This document shows positions 8,548 to 18,416 of a DNA stretch of 64,000 bases, piece after piece (positions within the stretch are counted from its first letter, which is position 1; every line of letters starts with the position of its first letter). The position numbers and the translations under genes are program-made. The DNA is taken from the NCBI GenBank assembly GCA_031411495.1, contig JANOBD010000022.1, positions 62,001-126,000 on the forward strand, given 5' to 3'. This stretch comes from JANOBD01 sp031411495 (lineage in GTDB: Bacteria; Planctomycetota; Phycisphaerae; Tepidisphaerales; Tepidisphaeraceae). The notes under the pieces are model-generated. The model was not told the origin of the DNA and made no database searches. It saw only the letters and a list, made by a program, of their open reading frames with translations.

Positions 8548-10881
8548 TTACGCGATACCAATTCCGTCTGCGGTGATCGGAAGAATTCCGCCGCTCGAAA
8601 AGAGGTATTTCTTGCCTTTGTCGAGCGAGACGGAGTCGAGCAGATCCGGCGACGGTTGCTTGAAAGCGATCGTTGCCCCGCTGTCTGCACGGATCGCCCG
8701 CAGGCTTGGTCTCGTAACGAGCCCGACAGCGTTGTACGGCTGCGCGGCTTTCCACACGGCCACGTCGCGCTCTCCCGCAGCGCCATCCGTCAGGATCGTC
8801 GTCGCGGGGTGAAGACCGATCACGTAGGCGCCCATCGACGCGCCATTGCTCAGCGTTTTTCGCGTCGTGTCGACGACCCCGCCAGAGGTTGCGCCTGAGC
8901 CATATTGGTTCGCGAGTTCCAGCAAGTCGTCGAAGTTGATGATGTTGTTCGGGTCCGATCCGTACCACTGGCTTTCGCTGGAGAGGGAGTGGGACATGCC
9001 GAGCGGATTCAGGAGCTTGCCCTTCGCCAATCCGAATTCTTTGCCGCCCTGGCGAATGCGGTACCAGACGAGGCCGCCCTTCTTGCCCATGCGCTCGAGC
9101 GACCAGTCGGACGGCAGATGGACGAACTGTCCTGTGACGGCTTTGCGCTCTTTGACTGTCAGTTCGGGCAGTTGGACTTCGCTCGAAGTCAGCGCGGTGA
9201 TCGCATAGTTGGTCCCGGCGAGAATGGCCGCATTGCTCAAGAACATGAGCGCCGGCATCGGCTCGGCGATGCTGGGAGCGTTGGGGTCGGCGGGCGTGTA
9301 GTTGTAGTGCTGGGCGAGCGAAAGCATTCCACTGTAACCCGTGCTGCCACCGTAGTAGATGGAGGAGTGCGTGGGCGGTGCCGGGGTGATGACGTTTTGG
9401 TCGCGTGACGAACTGTCGGTCAGTGCCCAGTCGTGCTCCGGATCGAACCAATCCTTACCGCCGTCGCCGTAGCCGTCATCGTGTCCGTCGTCGGAACGCT
9501 TGCGGTCGTTGGCATCGCCGCCGAAGAGCGAGTCGTTCCCGTCGCCGCCGTGCAGCGTGTCGTCGCCGCTGCCGCCGTAGAGTTTGTCGCTGCCGGCGCC
9601 GCCGTCGAGGGAATCTTCCATTTCAAACCCGAAGAGCACGTCGCTTCCGTCACCGCCAACAAGCGAATCGGGATAAGGTGACCCCCAGATCGTGTCGTTG
9701 CCTGCGCCGCCATCATTTCGAAGGCCGACCATGAAGAACGGACTCGGCACAAGCCCCACCCAGGTGCGCAGCAGATCATCTCCCTCGCCGCCTTGCATAC
9801 TGTAGTCGGAAGTGATCTTGTCGTTTCCCGCACCACCGTCAGCCGCGACGGCTATCGACTTGCTCTGGATGACATCTTCGCCGGCGTCGCCGGTGATGAA
9901 GCCGCCATTCATTTGAAACTCGTTGATCAATAGGTCGTCGCCATCACCGCCATGAAAATCGACATTTCTGCTGAGACTTGGGGTGACAATGCGATCGTCG
10001 CCGGCATCGCCCGCGCAGTTGTATCCGATGAGCCGGTCGTTCCCGTCGTCGCCGCTGAGAAGCACCGAGTAGTTCGACGAGATATTGGCGCCGCTCGGCG
10101 ACACGTAGTCGCCGTGATCGAACAGATAGTCGTCGCCCCGGCCGCCTCGAACCGTGTCATTCTTGCCTGAGAACTGCGAATTCCACACGGCTTCGACGTA
10201 GTCATTTCCATCGCCGGCATCGATGAAGTTGCCGCTGTCGGTGGATTGACCCCTCGCGTCGATCTGTCTCGTTTCGGTTTCGACAATGCGATCGTTTCCG
10301 CCGGCGGCGAAGATCCAGTCGGCCTGATTCCCGCCATTGATGGAGTCCTCACCCTCGCCCGACGAAATGCTGTCGATCCCGTCTCCGCCGTAGATCGTAT
10401 CGTTCCCATCAAGGCCGATGATTGAGTCGTTGCCAGCGTCGCCGACGACAACGTCATCCCCCGCGCCGGCGTTCACAAAGTCATTTCCCGCGCCGGCGGA
10501 GACGCGGTCGTTGCCGCTGCCGCCGATGATCGTCTCGGCATGGGGCGAGCCGTCGGCCCGGTCGTTGCCGGGGCCGAGGTCGATATTCAGGTACGCCGGG
10601 TGGGCATCGTACAGCTCGCCGATGCGGACCCTGTCGTTGCCGGCCAGCGCGTTGATGTTGATCACCTTGAAGCTACCGAGCAGGAAGACTTTTTCGTCAC
10701 CGTTGACCTTCACCGACATCAGGTTGATGACCTGCGGGTGCACGCCGATGACGATCTCATCCTTGCCGGCCGTGCCTTCGATGCTGAGCGTCTCTTTGAC
10801 GACGCTGACGCTGAGCAGGACGCGCTGCAGGAGTTGTTCGACGCGCGGGTGACGGGTACGGCGGACGAGGCGTGACTTCAC
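8548..10881 (-). CDS. Large RTX-type calcium-binding repeat protein with LEPR-like N-terminus
   Basis: A 777-residue protein. The N-terminus HPRVEQLLQRVLLSVSVV is a divergent LEPR-XLL surface-protein leader. From about residue 100 to 490 it has many nonapeptide RTX repeats (GGXGXDXUX, for example GGSGDDTLHGGDGNDSLFGG) that bind Ca2+ and form beta-rolls. The last 270 residues contain one dockerin-like half motif, NNIINFDDLLELANQYG. The GTG at 10881 follows GGAAGGAA at good spacing. The frame extends upstream without homology. The protein is predicted to be exported and cell-surface or matrix associated. No catalytic domain was recognised. Confidence 0.82.
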   Translation of the reverse strand: MKSRLVRRTRHPRVEQLLQRVLLSVSVVKETLSIEGTAGKDEIVIGVHPQVINLMSVKVNGDEKVFLLGSFKVININALAGNDRVRIGELYDAHPAYLNIDLGPGNDRADGSPHAETIIGGSGNDRVSAGAGNDFVNAGAGDDVVVGDAGNDSIIGLDGNDTIYGGDGIDSISSGEGEDSINGGNQADWIFAAGGNDRIVETETRQIDARGQSTDSGNFIDAGDGNDYVEAVWNSQFSGKNDTVRGGRGDDYLFDHGDYVSPSGANISSNYSVLLSGDDGNDRLIGYNCAGDAGDDRIVTPSLSRNVDFHGGDGDDLLINEFQMNGGFITGDAGEDVIQSKSIAVAADGGAGNDKITSDYSMQGGEGDDLLRTWVGLVPSPFFMVGLRNDGGAGNDTIWGSPYPDSLVGGDGSDVLFGFEMEDSLDGGAGSDKLYGGSGDDTLHGGDGNDSLFGGDANDRKRSDDGHDDGYGDGGKDWFDPEHDWALTDSSSRDQNVITPAPPTHSSIYYGGSTGYSGMLSLAQHYNYTPADPNAPSIAEPMPALMFLSNAAILAGTNYAITALTSSEVQLPELTVKERKAVTGQFVHLPSDWSLERMGKKGGLVWYRIRQGGKEFGLAKGKLLNPLGMSHSLSSESQWYGSDPNNIINFDDLLELANQYGSGATSGGVVDTTRKTLSNGASMGAYVIGLHPATTILTDGAAGERDVAVWKAAQPYNAVGLVTRPSLRAIRADSGATIAFKQPSPDLLDSVSLDKGKKYLFSSGGILPITADGIGIA

Positions 10882-11069
10882 GGTGATTCCTTCCCCAGAT
10901 TCTGAACTGCGAACCGGAAAGGATCGTACCGTAAACCATCCGCGAATCACCAAAAATCTTGCCACACCTTCGAGAACGAACGGATACGCAGGCGGATAGC
11001 CACGAGCTTGCGCGCGGACCGGTCTTCGCAGCGCGAATCAACCGCGCGCTCGTGAACAACACGGGTCCC
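10882..11069. other. Short spacer between RTX gene and M42 peptidase gene
   Basis: The spacer (188 bases) contains no gene. It should hold the RTX gene promoter and the end of the peptidase transcript, but no terminator hairpin with a T tract is evident. Confidence 0.4.
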
Positions 11070-12158
11070 TCACTCCGGGATCCAGCTCATCTTCCCATCG
11101 ATCTGCAACACCGTCTGCGCGAGGAGTTCGGCACATGCCTGCAGATCGGTCAGCGAGCAGACTTCCACCTGCGTGTGCATGTAGCGGTTGGGAATGCCGA
11201 TCAACCCGGCGGCGGTGCCGGCGCGGCTGATCTGCATCGCGTTGGCATCCGTCCCGGTGCCGGCGGGCTCGGCTTCGAATTGATGGGGGATCTTTTTCTT
11301 CTCGGCCGTGTGGACCATCAGGTCATACAGCTTGTGGTTGATGTTGGCGCCGCGGGCGATGCATGCACCTTTGCCCATCACGATGTCGCCGGCGACTTTC
11401 TTTTCCGCGCCGGGGTTGTCGGTGGCATGGGTAACGTCGACGGCGATGCCGACGTGCGGATCGATGCCGAAGCAACTGGTGCGCGCGCCGCGCAGGCCGA
11501 TCTCTTCCTGAACCGTCGCGACGGCGTAGAGCGCGCACTTGAGCTTGCCGGTCTCGGCGGCGATGCGCAGCGCTTCCATCACCACCCACGTACCGACCTT
11601 GTTATCCAGACCGGGACTGGTGAACAGGTCATCGCCCAGGCGGGTCATGCCCAGCGCGTAGGTGACCGGGTCGCCAACTTTCACCTTCTTCATCACCTCC
11701 GCCTTCTTTCCCAGGCCGGTATCGATCCAGAGGTCGGTGCGTTCGACCTTGCCGTTGTTGCGCTCTTCGGGCTTCATGAGGTGGATCGGCTTGCGTCCGA
11801 TGACGGCGGGAATCGGGCCGCTCTCGGTGTGGATCGTGAGCAGGCTGCCGGGCAGGACGGTGTTGTCGATCCCGCCGACGGCATCGAAGTAGATGAAGCC
11901 TTCATCATTGATGTATTTCACCATCAGGCCGATCTGGTCCATGTGGCCGGCGAGCATGACGCGGGTCTGCCCTTTCGGGTTGGCACAGACGATGACGTTA
12001 CCGTGGACGTCGGTTTCGATCGTGTCGGCGAACGGCTTCATCCGCTTGCGGATGATGCGCGCGACCGGCATTTCGAAGCCGGATACGCTCGGCGTCTCTT
12101 CGATCTGCTTGAGGAACTCGAACGACTCTTTGGACATGGGGAGGGTGTCTTTGCTCAT
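11070..12158 (-). CDS. M42 family metallo-aminopeptidase (endoglucanase M-like)
   Basis: A 362-residue cytoplasmic dinuclear-metal peptidase. Ligands and catalytic residues are visible in order: AGHMDQIG (His), SPGLDNKVG (bridging Asp), QEEIGLRGA (Glu pair), VDVTHA (Asp) and NRYMHTQVE (His). The length fits the TET-aminopeptidase family, which trims peptides after proteasome or Lon action. The ATG at 12158 has AGGAA six bases upstream and matches the usual beginning of the family (FLKQIEETPSVSGFE). An upstream in-frame extension has no homology. It is divergent from the indoleamine dioxygenase gene. Confidence 0.9.
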   Translation of the reverse strand: MSKDTLPMSKESFEFLKQIEETPSVSGFEMPVARIIRKRMKPFADTIETDVHGNVIVCANPKGQTRVMLAGHMDQIGLMVKYINDEGFIYFDAVGGIDNTVLPGSLLTIHTESGPIPAVIGRKPIHLMKPEERNNGKVERTDLWIDTGLGKKAEVMKKVKVGDPVTYALGMTRLGDDLFTSPGLDNKVGTWVVMEALRIAAETGKLKCALYAVATVQEEIGLRGARTSCFGIDPHVGIAVDVTHATDNPGAEKKVAGDIVMGKGACIARGANINHKLYDLMVHTAEKKKIPHQFEAEPAGTGTDANAMQISRAGTAAGLIGIPNRYMHTQVEVCSLTDLQACAELLAQTVLQIDGKMSWIPE

Positions 12159-12219
12159 GGGATTCCTGACGTTAAACGAAGTGACGAAACATGGACAACC
12201 GAAGTCGCGCAAATCCAAC

Positions 12220-12282
12220 GTGTAGCCCGCGAGCCTGCTCGCACGGGCGCGCCCCATGCGCGAGCAGGCTCGCGGGCTACAC
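12220..12282. repeat. Perfect 23-bp inverted repeat, GCGAGCAGGCTCGC family
   Basis: Arms at 12220-12242 and 12260-12282 are exact complements (GTGTAGCCCGCGAGCCTGCT...) around a 17-base loop. A matching 16-base core occurs inside gltB at 24121-24136, and a partial copy lies at 8480-8492. It lies in the divergent spacer of the M42 and IDO genes (12159-12458, no gene). Confidence 0.85.
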
Positions 12283-12458
12283 GGGATGCGCCGTCGGACC
12301 GGAGTGCTATTCGCGTGAAGCGACACGCAATTTGAGATACGCGATACGCGACTGATCGTCCGATTGGATCGCGCCAACCCCCTCGGGTATCGTCCGCATC
12401 CGGCTCGAATCTTCCGACTACCCGGTCGCGAGGATCGTGCGAATGGAGGAGGCCAACC

Positions 12459-13643
12459 ATGGTCGCGGAAACACTTCGGCTTGCCGATTTTGACATCACG
12501 TCCGAGCGCGGATTTCTTACGCCTTACGACATGGGAGCCGTGCCGCTGCCGGGCGAGTTTGACCCGATCGTCGCCGCCGGCAAAGCGCTGCCGCACCTGA
12601 TGGTGTCGGGACGGGTGAGGACGTTTCTGGATCGGCTGCCGCAGGTGGATGTGGCGCGTCTGCTTCCCGTTTTGAGCGATGCGCAGCGCCGGTTGCTGAT
12701 GGTTCGCTACTCGTTCATCGTGCAGGCGTACGTGTGGGGAGAGTCGACGCCGCCGGCGAAGCTGCCGAAGAATCTCGCCGTGCCCTACTGCGACCTGGCG
12801 GATGCGATCGGCCAGTTCCCGCTGCTGCCCTACTCTTCTTACACGCTCGACAACTGGCACAAGCTCGACCCATCCGGCGAGATCACGCTCGACAACATCG
12901 GCGTGATCCAGAACTTCCTCGGCGGGCAGGATGAAGACTGGTTCGTGATGGTTCACATCGAGATCGAAGCCAAAGCCGGCGCCGCGCTGGCGGCCATCCC
13001 GCACTTGCTCAGCGCGGTCGATCGCGCGGATCGGTCACAGGTTGTTCAACACCTTCAGGCGGTTCTGGGCGCGTGGGAGAAGATCAATCCGGTGTTCGAC
13101 CGCATGCCCGAGCGCTGCGATCCGTACATCTACTTCCACCGCGTCCGGCCTTACATCCACGGCTGGAAAGGCAACCCGGCGCTCGGTGAGGGACTGGTGT
13201 ACGAAGGCGTCTCGAAATACGGCGGCAAGGGACAACTCTTCCGCGGGCAGACGGGTTCGCAGAGTTCGATCGTGCCGACGATGGATGCGCTGCTGGGCAT
13301 CGGACACGAGAACGATCCGCTTCGCGAGTACCTCGACGAGCTGCATCAATACCGCCCGCCTAGGCATCGACGGTTCATCGAGGAAGTCGGCAAGCGGAGC
13401 ACGGTGCGCGCGTTCGTACGAGATTCGCGCGATGCGCAGATGACGACGCTCTACAACGCGATCGTCGAAAAGGTTCAGGCGTTCCGCACGCGGCATCTCG
13501 AGTACGCGGCCAACTACATCAACAAGCAGGCGAAGGACGCGGCAGGCAACCCGACCGACGTGGGCACCGGCGGCACGCCGTTCATGAAGTATCTGAAGAA
13601 GCACCGCGACGAGAGCGGGCAGCACCTGCTGCCGATGCCGTGA
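12459..13643 (+). CDS. Indoleamine 2,3-dioxygenase family protein
   Basis: A 394-residue heme protein that would open the indole ring of L-tryptophan to N-formylkynurenine. Family hallmarks include LMVRYSFIVQAYVWGE, LPYSSYTLDNW, FFRGQTGSQSS-type LFRGQTGSQSSIVPTMDALL and the proximal heme histidine region FRTRHLEYAANYI near residue 345. Length and order match the all-alpha IDO fold. AGGAGG precedes the ATG by about 8 bases. No kynureninase or formamidase gene is nearby, so a complete kynurenine pathway cannot be argued from this window. Confidence 0.88.
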   Translation: MVAETLRLADFDITSERGFLTPYDMGAVPLPGEFDPIVAAGKALPHLMVSGRVRTFLDRLPQVDVARLLPVLSDAQRRLLMVRYSFIVQAYVWGESTPPAKLPKNLAVPYCDLADAIGQFPLLPYSSYTLDNWHKLDPSGEITLDNIGVIQNFLGGQDEDWFVMVHIEIEAKAGAALAAIPHLLSAVDRADRSQVVQHLQAVLGAWEKINPVFDRMPERCDPYIYFHRVRPYIHGWKGNPALGEGLVYEGVSKYGGKGQLFRGQTGSQSSIVPTMDALLGIGHENDPLREYLDELHQYRPPRHRRFIEEVGKRSTVRAFVRDSRDAQMTTLYNAIVEKVQAFRTRHLEYAANYINKQAKDAAGNPTDVGTGGTPFMKYLKKHRDESGQHLLPMP

Positions 13644-13964
13644 CGGTGCCGGCACAAATGAATCGGGTTCCTCAGGCAGGGGTTTGCCAATCCTTCGAGC
13701 CCACCGCAAGCAAAATCCGTCCGGAAACCGTCCGTTTTCACATCAGGTTCACGAAAACCGATCTTATCGGCCCCGGATAATCGCGGCGATCCATTCCACA
13801 CAACAAGTCGCTCCAAATTCATCCCCACGCTCGTGAATCTGGGGATGAAACACGCCGATCTCCATGCAGGGGCCCGTTTGCGTGTCACGTTAGTTCCACT
13901 CCCGGATCGAATCGGTTCACCGATTCGGCATCCCGAGAGGCGGAAATTATCTGGAGGTCATCTA
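13644..13964. other. Intergenic region with upstream hairpin
   Basis: No gene is seen. TTCATCCCCA at 13818-13827 pairs perfectly with TGGGGATGAA at 13840-13849 around a 12-base loop, about 115 bases before the next start. It has no T tract, so a leader-RNA structure is as likely as a terminator. Confidence 0.5.
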
Positions 13965-14636
13965 GTGATTCGGAACTCGCTCAAGCTTGCTCTCGTCGGA
14001 ACCGTTTTCGCCCTCGTCTCGTCGGCGAACGCCTCCCCGACGCCTTGGGATGTTCCCACCGGCTCACAGCCAACCTTTAACTTCTCCAGCGGACAGACCG
14101 CCGCCGGCAAGCTCGGCAGCGGCGTCTCGACCGGCTCGGGTTTCTTCTTCACCCCGGTCAACTTCGTCGCCTCGGGCACCCCGTCTGATCTCCAGAGCGA
14201 TACGCTCTCGGTCATCCTCAATGCCAAGCCGAACCAGATGTTCACCAACATCAGCTCGAGCATCCTCGGCGACTACACGATCTTCGGCGTCGGCTCGGCC
14301 AACGCGACGGGCTCGCTCAAGGTGACCAACCTCGACACCAGCGCGATTCTCAGCTCGCCGCTCGCGTTCAACAATCTTCCCGCCGCCACCGACACCACCG
14401 CCGACGGCGGCTGGGACGGCGCGACCGCCCTCGCCCTTCCTGCCGGCTGGACGAACATCAAGGTCGAGATGGAAACCTCGCTCCTGGCCGAAGGCACGCA
14501 GGGCGTGAGCCTCATCCAGGGCAAGGACGGCGAGATCGGCGTGACGACGGCCGAGATTCCGCTCCCCGCGGCGGCACTGGTCGCCCCGGTGCTCGGCGTA
14601 CTCGGCTGGCGCGCCAAGAAGAAGTTCGCCAGGTAA
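13965..14636 (+). CDS. Secreted VPLPA-CTERM-like surface protein
   Basis: A 223-residue protein with signal peptide LKLALVGTVFALVSSANAS and a beta-rich body. The C-terminus IPLPAAALVAPVLGVLGWR plus a basic end matches the VPLPA-CTERM version of exosortase sorting signals. The GTG at 13965 is preceded by GGAGG at 8 bases. No enzymatic motif is visible. It resembles many small planctomycete extracellular structural proteins, such as the gene at 39318. A GC hairpin follows at 14693-14718. Confidence 0.75.
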   Translation: MIRNSLKLALVGTVFALVSSANASPTPWDVPTGSQPTFNFSSGQTAAGKLGSGVSTGSGFFFTPVNFVASGTPSDLQSDTLSVILNAKPNQMFTNISSSILGDYTIFGVGSANATGSLKVTNLDTSAILSSPLAFNNLPAATDTTADGGWDGATALALPAGWTNIKVEMETSLLAEGTQGVSLIQGKDGEIGVTTAEIPLPAAALVAPVLGVLGWRAKKKFAR

Positions 14637-14692
14637 TTCGCGATTCAACATGTCTCCGTGCCAAAGTCTTTGGTGTCGGAGGGGACCAACAA

Positions 14693-14718
14693 ACCGCCGG
14701 GCGTTCGCGCCCGGCGGT
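14693..14718 (+). terminator. Strong GC hairpin, probable terminator
   Basis: ACCGCCGGGCG pairs exactly with CGCCCGGCGGT around TTCG, a stable tetraloop. It lies 57 bases after the VPLPA-CTERM stop. The following sequence (TCTGTATT) is only weakly T-rich. Confidence 0.6.
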
Positions 14719-14928
14719 TCTGTATTGGTGAGCAGACCCTCGCACCGATCTTCACGCCGCGGGATCACGCTGATCCCTCCGATGCCACGTCTCCCTGCCC
14801 GATATTTCTTGACCAATGTTCTCGCTTCTGCGTAGTGTGTTGATCCAGCCAATTCATCGGGATGCTTCGATCCATCAGGCCAAGTCGTTTGCCCGCAGCA
14901 GTGATGCTGTTGGGTCTGGAGGCCGCTC

Positions 14929-17850
14929 ATGTCCGCCCGAAACCCCGCAGTGTCGTTTTCGATGTATTCGATCGAACAACTCGAAGAGCGCCGACTTCTC
15001 GCACAGCTCAATGCGATGGTCGCAGAGCAATTGGCTCGCGAGGTTTCCTACCGCACGTTGAACAACGGCACGACGGTGCAGTTCCAGGGCGCGAACATTC
15101 CCTACGTCGTCAACGATCAATGGCATGATGCCAAGACGGGCTTCGACGCGTACGGCCTGACAAGTGCCGACAATGGCCCCTGCCTGGTGCTGCGCGGCAG
15201 CGAGTTCCTGAGCACACAGTTTCAGTACAAGGACCTGGCGAGTGACGCCAACCCGCTGGGCATCGGCTACGACCAGTTCGCGGCGAACTGGGATTCGGTC
15301 CGCGTGTGGCTCAAGAAGCAGAACGCGACGATCGATTTCGTCGGCCACAGCCTCGGCGGCGCACTGGCGCAGTGGTTTGCGGCGCTCTGGAGCAACGCGA
15401 CCGACGCAGGCGCCGGGGCCGGCAACTTTCCCGTCGATCAGGTCTTTACGTTCTGTTCCCCAGGCATCAGCGACAGCCGAATCGTCAACCCGTTCCTGTT
15501 GACCTATGCGTCTGGCGCGGCGGGGCTGTTGTCCGGGCCAGGATTTAACCCGGCGCGGGCGCATCACGTCGAGCATCACATCGCGCTGGGCGACATGGTC
15601 TCGATGGGCGGCGAGAAGTTCATTGCGGGCACCGTCATCACCTATAGCTGGTCCGATCTCAATCTCATCAACAAGCACATTCGCCCGTTTCTGAACGCGG
15701 CGGTAAGTCCGACGGCGGCCGACCTCATCGGAACCCCCGCCCCCGCGCCGACGGTGGGCGCGCTGCCGATCGCCACGCTCAACGCGGGCGCTTATGTCCA
15801 CAACGATGCCGACTACCGCGCCGTCGTCGCGACCGTCCAACTGGTCATCAATGCGGTCGCGCTGGTCGTACCCGCGGCCGTGCCTTTGCGGCTTGTGCCG
15901 GTGATCCTGATGCGTCGCGACACGTGCGAGGCATCGCGCAAGGTGCTGGGCGCGCTGCTCAACGCCATCACGAGTCAGTTCAACCTGACCCTGGCAAACA
16001 ATGTCTGGACCGTTCAGCTCGGCGGTCAGACGAACGGCCTCTTCAAGGCGAGCTTGTTCGAAATCGACCCCTCGGTGACGCTCACGATCGACAACAACGG
16101 CGGCCAGTCGTCGCTCGTCCTGACGGGGAAGATGCGCATCCGCGTGCCGGCGCCCAACATCAATATCCCGGTCCCGGCGATTCTCGGCGGCCCATTCAAT
16201 GCGGCGAACTTCATCCAGTTGCCGACGCTGGATGTGAACGGCCGAATCGACAAGAACAGCATGTCCGTCGGCGGCAACATGACCTTGTTGGGCAACCTGG
16301 CCACGATCAACGGCAACATCACCTTCAACTGGACGGCCGGGCAGATGGTCGTCAGTGGCAATTCGAACTTCATGGACAGCTTCGTCACGACGAGCGGAGA
16401 CATCACCATCCACCCGGACCTGTCGATCACCAGCGCCGGGGTCGGCAATGCCAGCATGCCCGCGAGCCTTCCGCTGGTGGGAGGCTCGCAGCTCGCCGAC
16501 GGAACCTACGACTTCAAGTTCGACCCGAACAATCTGCCGGCCAGCTATATGGAAGCGATCGGCCTGAAGGAGACGTTCGGCGGATTCGGGCCGACGCTTC
16601 GCGCCGGCGCGCGGTGCACGCTGGCGCCGAGTCTGACCGCCATTCTCGGCCGGAAACGCGTGCGCGTCTTCGCGTCCGGCCGCGCGCCGACGCCGAACTT
16701 CGCCGGGTTTGACGTTGCGCCGGGGCAACAGTGGCTCGTGCTCGATGCCGCGTGGCAGAACCCGAACCCGGGCACGCAGATCGAGCTGATCCGTCCGGAC
16801 GGCGTGGTGATGACCGAGTCCGACATCGCCTCCGACCCGAATGCCGAGCTCTTCAGCGCGTTCAACAACAGCACCTCACGCGCCGCGATGGTCCTGCTGC
16901 CGATGCCCGGCACCTGGCAGATTCGCCTGCCGGTGTTTGCGTCGCTGGGAACGATGGATTTCAACGGCTTTGTCGACAAGATCTCGCCGATGGCATCGTT
17001 CTCCTTGCCGACGGGCGGTCAGCGGCGCGAGCCGGTTCACATCCACCTCGACGTCATCGATGTCAACGCCGACACCACCGTAACGCTCTATTTCGATCCC
17101 TCCGGCGCCGGCGAAGGCGGCGAAATCCTGGCGGAGGGTCTGATTCCGGTCGGCGGCGCGCTCGACTACACCTGGGACGTGTCGAACGTCGCACTGGGCG
17201 ACCAGTTCGTGTATGCCGAGCTGGTTTCCCCCGACATTGCGACCACGACCGTCATCTCGCCTCCCGTCCATATCACCGAAGTGCGGCCGGAATACGATGG
17301 CGGCGTGTTCAACTTCGAATACAACCACTCGATCTCGCTGGTCTTCGATGAAAACGTCGGCGCGTCGCTCAGCGCCAGCGACTTCCTGTTGACCAACCTC
17401 ACGACTGCCACCATTTACACCGGCGCACAGCTCGCGTTGAGCTACGATCCTTATCTCTCTACGGTGACGATCACGGTTCCCGGCGCATTCTCCAACGGCC
17501 AGTTCGGAATCCTGCCGGACGGCAACTATCACCTGAGCTCGGCCGCGCCGTTCATCACCAACAGCGATGGTGAGATCCTGGAGACCAACGTCTCGCTTGA
17601 CTTCTACTTCCTCAATGCCGACTTCGACCGCGACCGCGACGTCGATTTCGACGACCTGCTCACCCTCGCGCGAAACTACGACGAGGTCTCGTCGCTGTTT
17701 TTCAACGGCGACACCACTTACGACCATCGCGTCGGATTCGACGACCTGCTGGCGATGGCGCAGCGCTACGGATTGTCACTGTTTTCGACGATGCCGATGG
17801 CAGGCGCGACGCAGCGACACACCGATCGCACGCTGGCAGTCGAGATCTGA
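14929..17850 (+). CDS. LEPR-XLL lipase-like surface protein with dockerin repeats
   Basis: A 973-residue exported protein. It has a LEPR-XLL leader (SIEQLEERRLLA, residues 14-25) and an alpha/beta-hydrolase domain with the class-3 lipase nucleophile elbow VGHSLGGAL at about 138-146 and FCSPGI downstream. A long beta-rich middle follows (about 330-880), with Big-like segments such as VRPEYDGGVFNFEYNHSISL. The end has paired dockerin-type motifs at about 897-955 (DRDRDVDFDDLLTLARNYD, DHRVGFDDLLAMAQRYG). GGAGG lies 7 bases before the ATG. Lipase chemistry is inferred from the Ser motif. The His/Asp partners could not be fixed by eye. Confidence 0.82.
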   Translation: MSARNPAVSFSMYSIEQLEERRLLAQLNAMVAEQLAREVSYRTLNNGTTVQFQGANIPYVVNDQWHDAKTGFDAYGLTSADNGPCLVLRGSEFLSTQFQYKDLASDANPLGIGYDQFAANWDSVRVWLKKQNATIDFVGHSLGGALAQWFAALWSNATDAGAGAGNFPVDQVFTFCSPGISDSRIVNPFLLTYASGAAGLLSGPGFNPARAHHVEHHIALGDMVSMGGEKFIAGTVITYSWSDLNLINKHIRPFLNAAVSPTAADLIGTPAPAPTVGALPIATLNAGAYVHNDADYRAVVATVQLVINAVALVVPAAVPLRLVPVILMRRDTCEASRKVLGALLNAITSQFNLTLANNVWTVQLGGQTNGLFKASLFEIDPSVTLTIDNNGGQSSLVLTGKMRIRVPAPNINIPVPAILGGPFNAANFIQLPTLDVNGRIDKNSMSVGGNMTLLGNLATINGNITFNWTAGQMVVSGNSNFMDSFVTTSGDITIHPDLSITSAGVGNASMPASLPLVGGSQLADGTYDFKFDPNNLPASYMEAIGLKETFGGFGPTLRAGARCTLAPSLTAILGRKRVRVFASGRAPTPNFAGFDVAPGQQWLVLDAAWQNPNPGTQIELIRPDGVVMTESDIASDPNAELFSAFNNSTSRAAMVLLPMPGTWQIRLPVFASLGTMDFNGFVDKISPMASFSLPTGGQRREPVHIHLDVIDVNADTTVTLYFDPSGAGEGGEILAEGLIPVGGALDYTWDVSNVALGDQFVYAELVSPDIATTTVISPPVHITEVRPEYDGGVFNFEYNHSISLVFDENVGASLSASDFLLTNLTTATIYTGAQLALSYDPYLSTVTITVPGAFSNGQFGILPDGNYHLSSAAPFITNSDGEILETNVSLDFYFLNADFDRDRDVDFDDLLTLARNYDEVSSLFFNGDTTYDHRVGFDDLLAMAQRYGLSLFSTMPMAGATQRHTDRTLAVEI

Positions 17851-17880
17851 AGCGGGGTAAAGCGGCCGCATGGGCGACGT

Positions 17881-18360
17881 CTATATGGGCTCGCGCAACA
17901 TCTCGACGGCAGACGCGTTGAACCCGAGCCGCTGAAAGAATGCGCGCGCGGAATCGTTGCGCGCGGCAGTGATGAGCCGGATCGCAAGCCAGGGATGGCG
18001 CTGCGACGCCCACTCGAGGAACTGATCCATCAGTTCGCGCGCAATTCCTCGGCGCCGACTTTCCGGGATGACAAACAGGTCATGGAGATAGATCGTCCGT
18101 GGCGACCAGTGCCGGGTGGATTCTTCCTCGACCTCGGCAATGAGGTATCCGCTCGCCTGACCGGCGATCGACGCGACCAGCGCCAGGCCGCCGTCCTTGT
18201 TCGACATCAGATGTTCAAGCCACCCGCGATAGGCGCCGTCCATCGGCTGCGCTGTCGACCAGCGCGTGGTATCCCATGCGAGATGTTCCGCATGAATCTG
18301 CCGCTGCATGGTAAGGATCGGTTCAATGTCGGCGATCGTCGCCCGGCGGATGTCTGCCAT
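17881..18360 (-). CDS. GNAT family N-acetyltransferase
   Basis: A 159-residue single-domain acetyltransferase. Motif A is visible as LHDLFVIPESRRRGIARELM, with the RRxGIA acetyl-CoA pyrophosphate loop, and motif B as ARNDSARAFFQRLGF. The N-terminus IRRATIADIEPILTMQRQ is typical of GNATs. The acceptor substrate cannot be predicted. It converges with the lipase-like gene, whose stop lies 30 bases away, and is divergent from the membrane protein at 18417. Confidence 0.88.
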   Translation of the reverse strand: MADIRRATIADIEPILTMQRQIHAEHLAWDTTRWSTAQPMDGAYRGWLEHLMSNKDGGLALVASIAGQASGYLIAEVEEESTRHWSPRTIYLHDLFVIPESRRRGIARELMDQFLEWASQRHPWLAIRLITAARNDSARAFFQRLGFNASAVEMLREPI

Positions 18361-18416
18361 AGGAATAGTCTAGGAGATTCCCAAGGCATTTGCGTTTGCG
18401 CGCCGAATTGGGCGTA

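Noticed and set aside
14875..16728. 617-codon frame antisense to the lipase-like gene
   Set aside because: Same mirror effect. The plus-strand gene has a clear leader, lipase motif and dockerin end.
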